From Limosilactobacillus antri DSM 16041 (GTDB lineage: Bacteria > Bacillota > Bacilli > Lactobacillales > Lactobacillaceae): a DNA stretch of 21,497 nucleotides. Below the pieces are notes generated by a model that was not told where the DNA came from, made no database searches, and was given only the letters and a program-made list of their open reading frames with translations. Positions 1 through 9,272 of the stretch are shown one piece after another (the stretch's first letter is position 1; each line of letters opens with the position of its first letter). The stretch is taken from assembly GCF_000160835.1 (NCBI RefSeq), contig NZ_GG700732.1, positions 158,442-179,938 on the forward strand. The letters run 5' to 3'. Both the position numbers and the translations under genes were made by a program.

Positions 1-8
1 AAGCTAAG

Positions 9-33
9 AGGGCTTATGTCATAGTCCCCTTTT
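9..33 (+). terminator. Possible weak terminator of a gene upstream of the window
   Basis: AGGG at 9-12 can pair with CCCT at 27-30, followed by TTTT at 30-33. The inner part of the stem is poor, so this is only a candidate end for a gene lying left of the window. Confidence 0.25.
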
Positions 34-280
34 CATATCGTCAAAAAGTATGTGCCGTTATAAAGTGATAATTATTTTACCCGAAAATGACTGGCTGACT
101 TTTTAACGAGTGCTGATAATGATGCTTGTATAAGAATAAATGGTGGGATTGGCCCGGCCGAGCAGGGGCTTCTAAGCCATATTAATTATAACTGCAATTA
201 TTGTTTCCCCTTATCACTTGAAATATAAAATCAAGGTGATATTGTTTAAATGTGAAAAAGCGATGAGGGGAGCAATGAAA
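34..280 (+). other. Non-coding 5' region of the surface-protein gene
   Basis: About 250 bases with no credible reading frame on either strand. It is AT-rich except for a GC-rich patch at 150-175. TATAAG at 129-134 and GATAAT at 115-120 are possible -10 boxes, but neither has a convincing -35 hexamer at 16-18 bases, so the promoter of the downstream surface-protein gene is not resolved. A purine-rich ribosome-binding site, GAGGGGAG, lies at 265-272. Confidence 0.3.
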
Positions 281-2278
281 ATGCTATCACGTGATAATCA
301 AAGAGAGATGGTCAAAAAACATACTAACCACCGTCAACATTATGCGCTTAAAAAGTTAACGGTGGGGGTTTCTTCGGTTCTGGTTGGACTATCCTTTCTA
401 GGGGTTCAGGCCCAGAGTGTTTCCGCTGATGACGCAGCAACACCGGCGCTTGCAACAACACAGGTCAAGCCAGTCAGCAATGGTAGCCAAAGCACCGCTA
501 AGCAGGCGACTGCACCGGCGGGTGCTCAAGACGCGCTGGTAGCTGTTTCTAACTCCGCAGCTGAACGGGAGGCCCTCAACCATAACCTTCCCGCAATCTC
601 TACGGACAATCCTGGCAATGGTTCCGCGATTAAGCAAGCGGGGAACCACGCGATTGCCGGTTTACCTAATGAAGCCCAGTATAACCTTTCGGTAACTGCC
701 CAAAACGGCAGTACAAGTGGCAGTCAAGCCGGCCGGACGTCAGGAATTTACCTTCCCGATAGTGAAAGCACCAACCACGCCTTGATTAGCTACCGGACTG
801 CGCAAAATTTACAGCTTAATTTTGAACTGAGCAACCCCACGGGTCAGCAGATGCAAGTTTCCCCGGTTGTTTATCTAAACCCATACGGGCCTTACCACAA
901 TGTCGTTAACCCGTCATTGCTCCGTTTCGGCGGCCGGGGTGAGATTGTTGATCAGAATGGCCAGCCAATTGATGGCTTGCAAATCGTTTTTGCCATTAAT
1001 GGTGATCAAACAGAATATACTTATGATGAGTTGCTGGCGCACGGACTGTCTGTTGGCCAGGCTGATACATTCAAGGTGGTCGGCAATTTGGCTGGGCATA
1101 TAACGGTCCACGTAGTTCTGCCGCTGACTTTTGATGCTGCTAAGCTTGGCGCCTACTTGGTTGCCAACCAGCCCGTTGCTAATGAGATTTGGCTGGCGGG
1201 CGGTAAAAATGCCGGAACAATTAGTGTGAAGCTCTCAACGCCGCTTTGGCAGCAGGCAGACGTTGCCAATGATGACATTGTGCCGATGCTGAAGACGGGT
1301 GAGTCGCTTTACCAGGTACTTCCCGCCCGTGCCGCGGCCCAGTTGCGGGCGGCAATGCCCAAGGCCGGAGCGGTTTTGGAAGGGATTGTAAATGCTGATG
1401 GCAAGGCCAACGGTAATAACCCCGTATTCTGGATGAACGGGACGTACCAGCTTAAGCTTAGCCAGCTTCAGGCGGTTTTGCGTCAATTTGGCTATACCGT
1501 TAACTTGACGCCTGATGGTCAGCACTTTATGGACTACTACTCGTACAGTACAAAGCCATTGCAGGGAGTTGAAAACGCTAGTGGCGGTTTGGACACGAAT
1601 ACGCACTATGGTTTCTTTATTGAGGTCCACCCAATTTTAATGACCAAGGATACGGAAACACAGGTGGGTTCTGAACAGCTGGATGGCTGGCAGCCGACTG
1701 ATAATATCGCAGCGGTCAATAACCTTGAATATCAAGGGAGTGACAGCACCGGGGCTAATTTCAAACAGGTAGCCGCAGACCCGAACCAGGTGCAGGTGGT
1801 CAGCATCAAAAACCAGGCTGGGCAGACCGTTTCAACGATTGACCCAGACGTTCCGGGGACCTATGTGGTCACTTACGAGTACTACTTGAATGGTAAGCAG
1901 AGCACGGAGTTCCGCTTTACCAACACGGCACAAATTAAGGTTGTCCAGGGGACGACGCCGGTGGAGCCAGTTAATCCGGAGATTATTGATCCAAATAAGG
2001 TTCAGCCTAACAATGATCAGGCTCGGGATCAGGACGATAACGACCAGCCGGTCAAAAATGAAAATGGCCACGGCTGGACAACTGCTGGCTGTGGTCAGGT
2101 GAACGTGCAGGGACAGCTGACCGGGCAGAAATTTAACGCTGCTGGGACCGTAACACCAACGGCCAAGGGCCAGCAACAACTTCCGCAAACCGGCAACCAC
2201 AATTCCCTAGCCGCTGCCGGTCTTGGCATGGTCAGCCTGCTGGCGATGTTTGGCCTGGCTGGTGTCAAGAAGCATTAG
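281..2278 (+). CDS. YSIRK-type signal peptide, LPQTG-anchored surface protein
   Basis: A 665-aa secreted protein predicted to be covalently attached to peptidoglycan by sortase A. The start at 281 is chosen because GAGGGGAG (265-272) is 8 bases upstream and the product then opens MLSRDNQ, the usual opening of lactobacillar YSIRK proteins; an in-frame TTG at 218 and an ATG at 275 fit worse. A YSIRK variant (YALKKLTVGVSSVLVG, from about residue 21) precedes a likely signal-peptidase cut after Ala49. An Ala/Ser/Thr/Gln-rich linker follows to about residue 140, then a globular region of no family I recognise (about 150-470) and an Ig-like module (about 485-565) ending in a PGTYVVTY strand. A Pro/Asp/Asn-rich spacer leads to LPQTG at 634-638, a hydrophobic segment and a VKKH tail. 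A single cysteine lies in the spacer. The sorting signals are certain. Adhesion to mucus or host matrix is only inferred, as no MucBP or collagen-binding repeat is visible. Confidence 0.9.
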   Translation: MLSRDNQREMVKKHTNHRQHYALKKLTVGVSSVLVGLSFLGVQAQSVSADDAATPALATTQVKPVSNGSQSTAKQATAPAGAQDALVAVSNSAAEREALNHNLPAISTDNPGNGSAIKQAGNHAIAGLPNEAQYNLSVTAQNGSTSGSQAGRTSGIYLPDSESTNHALISYRTAQNLQLNFELSNPTGQQMQVSPVVYLNPYGPYHNVVNPSLLRFGGRGEIVDQNGQPIDGLQIVFAINGDQTEYTYDELLAHGLSVGQADTFKVVGNLAGHITVHVVLPLTFDAAKLGAYLVANQPVANEIWLAGGKNAGTISVKLSTPLWQQADVANDDIVPMLKTGESLYQVLPARAAAQLRAAMPKAGAVLEGIVNADGKANGNNPVFWMNGTYQLKLSQLQAVLRQFGYTVNLTPDGQHFMDYYSYSTKPLQGVENASGGLDTNTHYGFFIEVHPILMTKDTETQVGSEQLDGWQPTDNIAAVNNLEYQGSDSTGANFKQVAADPNQVQVVSIKNQAGQTVSTIDPDVPGTYVVTYEYYLNGKQSTEFRFTNTAQIKVVQGTTPVEPVNPEIIDPNKVQPNNDQARDQDDNDQPVKNENGHGWTTAGCGQVNVQGQLTGQKFNAAGTVTPTAKGQQQLPQTGNHNSLAAAGLGMVSLLAMFGLAGVKKH

Positions 2279-2348
2279 CAGCTAAGCGATGGTGAATGTG
2301 CGGGGCAGTAATAGAAACCCGCTAAGCTAAAAAGAATAGCACAAAATT

Positions 2349-2385
2349 AGGCTCTAGGGCTCGGCAAAACCGAACTCTGGAGCCT
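2349..2385. terminator. Bidirectional terminator between convergent genes
   Basis: A 16-base arm at 2349-2364 pairs with 2370-2385 (two G-U pairs and one mismatch) around a CAAAA loop. T-rich sequence follows on the minus strand (AATTTTGT), which suits the dipeptidase gene ending at 2409. The same hairpin can serve the surface-protein gene ending at 2278, although the T-run on the plus strand is short. Confidence 0.75.
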
Positions 2386-2408
2386 ATTTACGCGCTCTAA
2401 GCCGTTAC

Positions 2409-3815
2409 TTATAGGTTTTCATCGGTGGTAAAGTTCAACGGGGAGTAATCGGTCATCTTGGTGATCAGCTCCAGCGTGAGCTTCTTATAGGCGTTCATCG
2501 TGTCCGTAGCGAAGTTTTCGCTCTGCTGGGTTAAGAAGCTTGCCCGGGCGCTTCCGTGGTAATTAGCCAGTGCCTGGTCAGTTTCCTTAATAAATTTGAT
2601 TGCTGCGGCGTTACGCTCCTTCTGGACGTCTTCTAACAGGGGCAGGAAGTCATGCGGGTGGCTGTCAACGAGGACGCTCGCGTGCTTGAAGATCCAGTAG
2701 GCCGAATTAAGCTGGGCTGGCAACTTCCCCCGCTTGTAAGGGGCCGGGACGTCCGTAATCCCGTTGAAGAAGGGAACGTAGGTGCTTTCCGCGGTGACCC
2801 TCATTGCCAGCCAGTGAATGTTTGCGCCCGTTTGCCGGCCCGTTTGCAAAATATGTGATTCCTGGGTTTTGGCGAGGCTGATTGGCCGGAAGCGGTGACT
2901 AAGGGGGCCGCTCCCTAAGGGGTCGTAAGGGGTGCCGGAAAAGTGGTTGCTAAGGTAACGCTGGGCGTCAAAAATTGAGAGCCGGCGGTCCGGCTTCACA
3001 ATGAAGGGCAGGTCCGCACTCTCGGGCTGCTCAGCTTGTGAACTGCGGGGGCTGAACAGCTGGTGACCGATCCAGACCCGGGGTTCACTGTAAACGGCGT
3101 CGGCACGGTCAGCGGTGCCAAAAATCTGCCGAAAGTTGAAGCCAGCAGGGTTGGGGTTCAGGTGGTTTTCTTCAACGAACTCGCGAATTGTCGGATGAAA
3201 CATGAAGTTTTCGGGGTCGTTGAAGTCGACCTCTTGGATCGCCAGCTGGTTAGCTACCACTGCGTAGGAATCATCGGGAATCCGCTGCGCGACCCAGTAG
3301 TGGCCACTGCCGTTTTCAAAGTACCAGGCTTCGTCATTATCCGCAAAGAGGACCCCGTTGGTTTCCCCGCTGCCATATTTTGCAATTAAGTCGCCCAGGC
3401 GTTGAACGCCTTCCCGCGCGGTTTTGACAAAGGGGAGGACGACGGTAATCATGGCTTCTTCGTTTAAACCGTGCTCCACGTGCGGGTCATAACCCAAAAC
3501 CAGCTGGTTTGAGTAGGCGCTCTCGGTTGCGCTCATCGCCACGTCATATTCGTTAATCCCGTCCTCTTCAAAGAGGCCATCCCGGTCGGTCCACTCGGGT
3601 GTCGCGGTGTAGCGGGCACTTTCACCGGGCAGCACTAATTCTAGCTTCGTTTCTTTGGAAATAAAACGTTTGCCGAGTTCGCCCCGTTGGTGGACGACCA
3701 TGTGCTTGGGCCAAGCGGCCTTGGCATCTTCGTTTCGGCCAATCATAATTGAGCCATCAATGCTGGCCTGCTTCCCAATTAAAATACTTGTACAAGCTGA
3801 TAGCGTGTTTGTCAT
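2409..3815 (-). CDS. C69-family dipeptidase (PepD type), copy 1
   Basis: A 468-aa intracellular dipeptidase of peptidase family C69 (L. helveticus PepDA type), Ntn-hydrolases of broad dipeptide specificity. The N-terminus shows the family hallmark: a cysteine (Cys8 in SACTSILIGK) that would become the nucleophile, followed by ASIDGSIMIGRNED. Further family blocks are EEDGINEYDVAMSATES, LPFVKTAREGVQRLG, IAKYGSGETNG and an Asn/Asp-rich FNDPENF segment. The start at 3815 has GAGGA 8 bases upstream; the frame stays open far upstream but has no comparable ribosome-binding site. Length equals that of the second copy at 7793-9208, with which it shares clear similarity end to end (NFTTDENL versus SFKMDPNL at the C-terminus). 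It is divergent from the antiporter gene and convergent with the surface-protein gene, so probably monocistronic. The precise substrate range cannot be read from the sequence. Confidence 0.93.
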   Translation of the reverse strand: MTNTLSACTSILIGKQASIDGSIMIGRNEDAKAAWPKHMVVHQRGELGKRFISKETKLELVLPGESARYTATPEWTDRDGLFEEDGINEYDVAMSATESAYSNQLVLGYDPHVEHGLNEEAMITVVLPFVKTAREGVQRLGDLIAKYGSGETNGVLFADNDEAWYFENGSGHYWVAQRIPDDSYAVVANQLAIQEVDFNDPENFMFHPTIREFVEENHLNPNPAGFNFRQIFGTADRADAVYSEPRVWIGHQLFSPRSSQAEQPESADLPFIVKPDRRLSIFDAQRYLSNHFSGTPYDPLGSGPLSHRFRPISLAKTQESHILQTGRQTGANIHWLAMRVTAESTYVPFFNGITDVPAPYKRGKLPAQLNSAYWIFKHASVLVDSHPHDFLPLLEDVQKERNAAAIKFIKETDQALANYHGSARASFLTQQSENFATDTMNAYKKLTLELITKMTDYSPLNFTTDENL

Positions 3816-3855
3816 TTGGCTTTTCCTCGATTTCAGTAGTTGATAACGTTTAGCA

Positions 3856-3884
3856 ATTGTAACGCGAATTACCGCGCAAGTCGA
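3856..3884 (-). promoter_or_regulatory. Probable promoter of the first C69 dipeptidase gene
   Basis: Read on the minus strand: TCGACT (3884-3879), a 17-base spacer and TACAAT (3861-3856, five of six matches to TATAAT). The spacer carries a small CGCG...CGCG inverted repeat. The start codon is about 40 bases downstream. Confidence 0.55.
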
Positions 3885-3909
3885 ATAATATCTTTTTTGA
3901 AAGAAGGAG

Positions 3910-3938
3910 TTCCCATGTGAATTATGAACGATTATAAT
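3910..3938 (+). promoter_or_regulatory. Probable promoter of the CPA2 antiporter gene
   Basis: A perfect TATAAT at 3933-3938 is preceded at 17 bases by TTCCCA (3910-3915, four of six). It lies in the 160-base divergent gap, and the start codon is about 40 bases downstream. Because the -10 box overlaps the ATG at 3937, that ATG cannot be the translation start. Confidence 0.6.
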
Positions 3939-3975
3939 GGGTAGGATGATTTTAAATTTTGAGAGAGGAGTGAAG

Positions 3976-5808
3976 ATGATGGAGCAGGGTTCAGTGCTGA
4001 TTGTAATGGTCGCAGCCTTGGTAATCCCCATCGCGATGGCCCGGATGAAGGTTTCCAGTATTCCCACGGCGGTCGCTGAAATTATTACCGGAATTATTCT
4101 CGGTAAGAGTGTATTTAACATTGTGCATACTAACGGGATGCTGACGCTAATGTCAACGCTTGGTGTGATCATGCTGATGTTTTTGTCGGGGATGGAAATT
4201 GACTTTGACTTGTTCAAAAGGGGGCCGGAAAAAAAGCAGGATGGCCCCAACCCCGTTCAGCTTGCGGGGCAGGCGTTCGGACTGGTTATTATTACCGCTG
4301 CGGTGCTCGGACTGGTCTTACGCAGTTTGGGACTGTTCTCAGATTTCTTCCTAGCGACGATTCTGTTTTCCACCGTTGCACTGGGGGTAGTGATCGCTAC
4401 GCTCAAGGAAAAGGAAATCTTGGGACGGCCAGCGGGACAGACTATTTTGCTAACCGCGGTGCTCGGCGAAGTCGTGCCGATGCTTTCGTTAACGTTTTAC
4501 GCATCGCTGAATGGTGGGGATGCCAAACGTTTGTGGCTGATTATTCTCTTATTCTTAGCGGCCATTATCCTCTTGCGGCGGTTTAAGCAGCCCTACATCT
4601 GGTTTAGCCGGATTTCTAAAGCAACCACGCAACTGGATATCCGGTTGGCCTTTTGTCTGATTTTTGTCCTGGTGACGATTGCCGAAACGGTCGGGGCGGA
4701 AAACATCCTGGGAGCCTTTTTGGCGGGAATGGTAATGAAGCTTTTGGAACCGACTGAGGCGACCAAGGACAAACTAACGTCGATCGGTTACGGCTTCCTC
4801 ATTCCGTTTTTCTTTATTATGACGGGGGTTAAGCTGAACCTGCGGGCCTTGCTAGTCCACCCGCAAGCGCTAGCGCTTATTCCGATCCTGGTTGCCTGCT
4901 TTATTCTCGCGAAGCTGCCGGCAATGTTAGTTTATCGCCGCCGGTTTTCTAACCGGAATTCGTTTGCCGGGAGTTTTCTAGTTGTAACCACGATTACGCT
5001 GGTGTTGCCATCCCTGACGGTGGCCCGCAACCTGCATGCGATTACGGCCAACCAGTCGGATGCCTTTATTCTCGCGGCCGTGATTGTCTGCCTCATCGCG
5101 CCAATGGTTTTTAATTCGGTCTACAAGCTAGAAAAGGCGGACTTGATTAAGCAGCGGGTGGTGTTTGTGGGCACGAATACCTTCACGGTGCCGGTAGCCC
5201 AGCAGCTGTCGAAGAACTGGTATAGTGTCCGGATGCTGACTGATAACCAGGACAATTATAAGACTTTTAACAGTGAAGTAGCTGAACTCGCCTACCTGCC
5301 GACGATTGATGAGGAGAGCCTGCAGGCAGGCAACTACTTTGATACCGATATTATGGTGATCTGCTTCCCGACGGATAGTAAAAATGCCCGGCTGGCGAAG
5401 ATCGCTAAAAGAGCGGGCGTGGGACGGGTCATTGCTGGGCAGAATGATCCCGGCCGTGGCGAATCCCGGGTAAGGGGTCTTAAAGAATTGGGAATTGAAA
5501 TTTATAACCGCTTTAACGTTCATATTAGTGTGCTGCGCTCACTGATTGAAACACCGTCAATCTTAGAAATGCTAAGAGATACCGAGGCGGGGCTGTTTGA
5601 AGCGGTTGTTCGGAACCCGAATATTATTGGTCAGGAGTTGCACACCCTATCGTTTATCGACCAGATTACGGTCAGCCGGATTTACCGCAACCACCGGCCG
5701 ATTTCTCCTCACGGCGATACAGTTTTGGAAGCTGGGGACCACCTTATCTTTACCGGTGAACGCTCAGCGGCAGAGGAAGCGCGGCGGCAGTTACGGCGCC
5801 GGGGCTAA
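3976..5808 (+). CDS. CPA2-family cation:proton antiporter with RCK/TrkA-like tail
   Basis: A 610-aa membrane protein of the monovalent cation:proton antiporter-2 (CPA2, KefB/CzcD-unrelated) family, exchanging Na+ or K+ for H+ at the plasma membrane. Residues 1-390 contain about 12 hydrophobic segments, including the family-typical SSIPTAVAEIITGIILGK near the N-terminus, MLMFLSGMEIDFDLFK and ENILGAFLAGMVMKLLEP. From about 393 a cytosolic RCK_N/TrkA-N-like Rossmann domain begins, and a TrkA-C-like domain runs from about 540 to the end (ISPHGDTVLEAGDHLIFTGE). The dinucleotide loop is degenerate (VGTNTF instead of GxGxxG), so nucleotide control may be altered. The start is set at 3976 (ATG ATG) behind GAGAGGAG at 3963-3970; 3979 is equally possible. 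It is followed after 74 bases by the tautomerase gene without an obvious terminator. The transported ion cannot be told from the sequence. Confidence 0.88.
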   Translation: MMEQGSVLIVMVAALVIPIAMARMKVSSIPTAVAEIITGIILGKSVFNIVHTNGMLTLMSTLGVIMLMFLSGMEIDFDLFKRGPEKKQDGPNPVQLAGQAFGLVIITAAVLGLVLRSLGLFSDFFLATILFSTVALGVVIATLKEKEILGRPAGQTILLTAVLGEVVPMLSLTFYASLNGGDAKRLWLIILLFLAAIILLRRFKQPYIWFSRISKATTQLDIRLAFCLIFVLVTIAETVGAENILGAFLAGMVMKLLEPTEATKDKLTSIGYGFLIPFFFIMTGVKLNLRALLVHPQALALIPILVACFILAKLPAMLVYRRRFSNRNSFAGSFLVVTTITLVLPSLTVARNLHAITANQSDAFILAAVIVCLIAPMVFNSVYKLEKADLIKQRVVFVGTNTFTVPVAQQLSKNWYSVRMLTDNQDNYKTFNSEVAELAYLPTIDEESLQAGNYFDTDIMVICFPTDSKNARLAKIAKRAGVGRVIAGQNDPGRGESRVRGLKELGIEIYNRFNVHISVLRSLIETPSILEMLRDTEAGLFEAVVRNPNIIGQELHTLSFIDQITVSRIYRNHRPISPHGDTVLEAGDHLIFTGERSAAEEARRQLRRRG

Positions 5809-5882
5809 TTTCGCGGTGGGGATTTCGTTAGCGCTTTATTTATGTTAAGATAAGGAAAGATTAATTGGAGGAGGATTAACAA

Positions 5883-6068
5883 ATGCCATTAGTTCATATT
5901 GACCTGATCGCGGGCCGGAGCGAGGAACAACTCAAGGGCCTGGTTAAGGATGTTACTGCTGCTATTTCAAAGAATGCCAATGTTCCAGCGGACCGGGTAC
6001 ACATTGTCTTGAATGAAATGCAAAAAGATCGTTATAGTGTCGGCGGTACGATGGTTAGCGATAAGTAA
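5883..6068 (+). CDS. 4-oxalocrotonate tautomerase-family protein
   Basis: A 61-aa enzyme of the tautomerase superfamily (4-OT/YwhB/DmpI group), which assembles into oligomers and uses an N-terminal proline as general base once Met is removed. Pro1 (MPLVHIDLIAGRS) and Arg11 are present, as is an aromatic residue (Tyr50) where 4-OT has Phe50 and the GG turn after it. Arg39 of the Pseudomonas enzyme is replaced by His39, with an Arg at 37, so the true substrate is unlikely to be 2-hydroxymuconate. An excellent GGAGGAGG lies about 9 bases before ATG. It sits between the antiporter gene and glpK and ends just before a strong terminator. The physiological role of such stand-alone homologues in lactobacilli is generally unknown. 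Confidence 0.88.
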   Translation: MPLVHIDLIAGRSEEQLKGLVKDVTAAISKNANVPADRVHIVLNEMQKDRYSVGGTMVSDK

Positions 6069-6074
6069 ATAAAA

Positions 6075-6107
6075 GCCACCCGGGACAAGTTCTCAGGTGG
6101 CTTTTTT
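6075..6107 (+). terminator. Strong intrinsic terminator directly upstream of glpK
   Basis: An 11-base stem (6075-6085 with 6091-6101, one mismatch, one wobble) with a five-base loop, flanked by AAAA and followed by six T. It ends the tautomerase gene but is only 17 bases before the glpK start codon, leaving no space for a separate promoter. Confidence 0.85.
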
Positions 6108-6109
6108 GA

Positions 6110-7630
<1,521 letters not shown>

Positions 7631-7686
7631 GGATGGTTTTCGGTTCCCACTTCAGTATAAATTAAGAGTATGCTAGTATAGTTATA

Positions 7687-7735
7687 GGTTATTTGTGGTT
7701 GTTAGAAATATGACCACAAGTAACCTTTATATTTT
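7687..7735 (+). terminator. Terminator after glpK, or attenuator in the next leader
   Basis: A 13-base stem (7687-7699 with 7713-7725, one wobble pair) with a 13-base loop, followed by TTTATATTTT. It lies 57 bases past the glpK stop and 58 bases before the next start codon. A TATAGT at 7677-7682 just upstream means it could instead lie in the second dipeptidase leader. Confidence 0.75.
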
Positions 7736-7792
7736 GAATTTGAGTTTAATAATTTAAAAGTAAACGGTAACTAATTTTAGGAGGTTATCATC

Positions 7793-9208
7793 ATGCAAAA
7801 CAAAGATGCTTGTACTTCAATTATGGTTGGTAAAAACGCTTCTTTAGATGGTGCTACTTACATTGCACGGAATGAAGACCGTGTCAAGGCAATCGAGCCG
7901 AAACGCTTTTTGGTGAAACCAGCCGTAGAGGGACGCCATGAAACTTATGTTTCACCTTATAACAAGGTGACGGTCCCAATGCCGGAAAAGGGGATGCGCT
8001 ATACCTCTACACCAAGTTTAAACCAGAAGACCGGTCCTAACGAAGAGGATGGAATCAACGAAGCCAATGTTGCTGCTTCCTTTACCGAAAGTGTTTATGC
8101 TAATGACCGGGTTTTGGCGTACGATCCTTTCATCAAGAATGGTTTAGCGGAAGACTCACTTTGCACATTAATCCTGCCGTTTATCCACTCCGCTCGTGAA
8201 GGGGTCGAGTATACTGGAAAGTTAATTGCCAAGTATGGTTCTGCCGAAGGGAATGGGATGCAGTTTGCCGATGAAGACAGTGTCTGGTACATGGAAGTAG
8301 TTACCGGCCACCAGTGGGTTGCCGTCCGGATTCCGGATGATTGTTATGCCGTTACGCCAAACCAGGTAGCTATCGAGGATATTGACTTTAATGATCCAGA
8401 AAACTATATGTGGGCTGATGGAATTCAAGAATTCGTCGAGGAGCACCGATTAAACCCAGACACTGACCGCTGGGACTTCCGGCACATTTTTGGAACCAGT
8501 ACGCAAAAGGACCGTCATTATAACACACCACGGACTTGGTTTGCACAACGCTACTTAAGCCCCAAGGCATCGCAAGGCCAAATGCCTGAAGACTCCGAAA
8601 TGCCATTTATCCGCAAGGCTGAATTTAAGATTTCTAACGAGGATATCCAATATGTATTGAAGTCCCACTTTAATGAAACACCGTATGATCCAATGGGTGA
8701 CTCACCCGAAAATAAGACTTACCGGGCAATCTCACTGTCCCGGACGGCCCAATCGCACATCCTGCAAGTTCGCAACGATCAGAAATACAAGACCAGCATC
8801 CACTGGATTGAATTAGGCGTTCCAGCCTTCAACCCATACGTACCATTCTTCGCTAATGCGGATGATACAGATGAGTCATACCGGAATGTACCCGCAAAGA
8901 TGGATCTCAAATGCGCCTTCTGGTTAAACGAAGCCTTGGCAGAAGTTGTTGAAAGTCATTATAATGACTTTATCGAAAAGAACGAGGACTACCAAAAGGA
9001 ACTTAACGAATGGGCCCGGCGGAAAATCGCTGAAGTTGACCAGGCAGCGGCTAAACTGGATGGTCAAGCGTTGACTGACTACCTGACCAAGCAAAACCAT
9101 GAAGTTGCGGCTCATTATAATGAGCGGACGAAGGAACTCTTCTTTGAACTATTAACTGAGGGGTGTGAGCTTTCGAAGATGTCATTCAAGATGGATCCAA
9201 ACCTGTAA
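7793..9208 (+). CDS. C69-family dipeptidase (PepD type), copy 2
   Basis: A 471-aa cytosolic C69 dipeptidase, paralogue of the minus-strand gene at 2409-3815. The presumed nucleophile is Cys7 in DACTSIMVGK, followed by the conserved ASLDGATYIARNEDR. Other shared blocks are NEEDGINEANVAASFTES, LPFIHSAREGVEYTG, IAKYGSAEGNG, RIPDDCYAVTPNQVAIED and FNDPENYMW. The ribosome-binding site AGGAGG sits 9 bases before ATG. Codon choice looks smoother and slightly more AT-rich than in copy 1, hinting at stronger expression (an impression, not computed). It is a single-gene unit bounded by hairpins at 7687-7735 and 9229-9265 and is convergent with pepQ. Together with pepQ and copy 1 it makes this a peptide-utilisation neighbourhood, in line with the amino-acid auxotrophy of lactobacilli. 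Confidence 0.95.
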   Translation: MQNKDACTSIMVGKNASLDGATYIARNEDRVKAIEPKRFLVKPAVEGRHETYVSPYNKVTVPMPEKGMRYTSTPSLNQKTGPNEEDGINEANVAASFTESVYANDRVLAYDPFIKNGLAEDSLCTLILPFIHSAREGVEYTGKLIAKYGSAEGNGMQFADEDSVWYMEVVTGHQWVAVRIPDDCYAVTPNQVAIEDIDFNDPENYMWADGIQEFVEEHRLNPDTDRWDFRHIFGTSTQKDRHYNTPRTWFAQRYLSPKASQGQMPEDSEMPFIRKAEFKISNEDIQYVLKSHFNETPYDPMGDSPENKTYRAISLSRTAQSHILQVRNDQKYKTSIHWIELGVPAFNPYVPFFANADDTDESYRNVPAKMDLKCAFWLNEALAEVVESHYNDFIEKNEDYQKELNEWARRKIAEVDQAAAKLDGQALTDYLTKQNHEVAAHYNERTKELFFELLTEGCELSKMSFKMDPNL

Positions 9209-9228
9209 TAAAACTTGATGATAAATAA

Positions 9229-9265
9229 ACAGCTCAGGAACTGGAAATGTCAGCTCCTGAGCTGT
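9229..9265. terminator. Bidirectional terminator between dipeptidase copy 2 and pepQ
   Basis: A perfect 11-base stem (9229-9239 with 9255-9265), with TGTTATTTT following on the plus strand and TTTATTTAT following on the minus strand. The pepQ stop codon is at 9273, so both convergent genes can end here. Confidence 0.85.
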
Positions 9266-9272
9266 TGTTATT

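Noticed and set aside
218..280. TTG start at 218 and ATG at 275 for the surface protein
   Set aside because: The first has no ribosome-binding site; the second is only about 2 bases from GAGGGGAG. ATG 281 has correct spacing and gives the standard YSIRK opening.
3839..3854. cre-like TGATAACGTTTAGC upstream of the first dipeptidase
   Set aside because: Three mismatches to the core consensus, including the 3' CA; too weak to call.
3815..4250. Upstream extension of the first dipeptidase reading frame by 145 codons
   Set aside because: It runs through the divergent promoters and into the antiporter gene on the other strand; the ribosome-binding site and the family N-terminus set the start at 3815.
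5825..5840. cre-like CGTTAGCGCTTTAT before the tautomerase gene
   Set aside because: Only about 9 of 14 positions match; glpK is often CcpA-controlled, which made it tempting, but the left half is poor.
7633..7665. Ten-codon frame after glpK
   Set aside because: Very short, no ribosome-binding site, no conserved feature.
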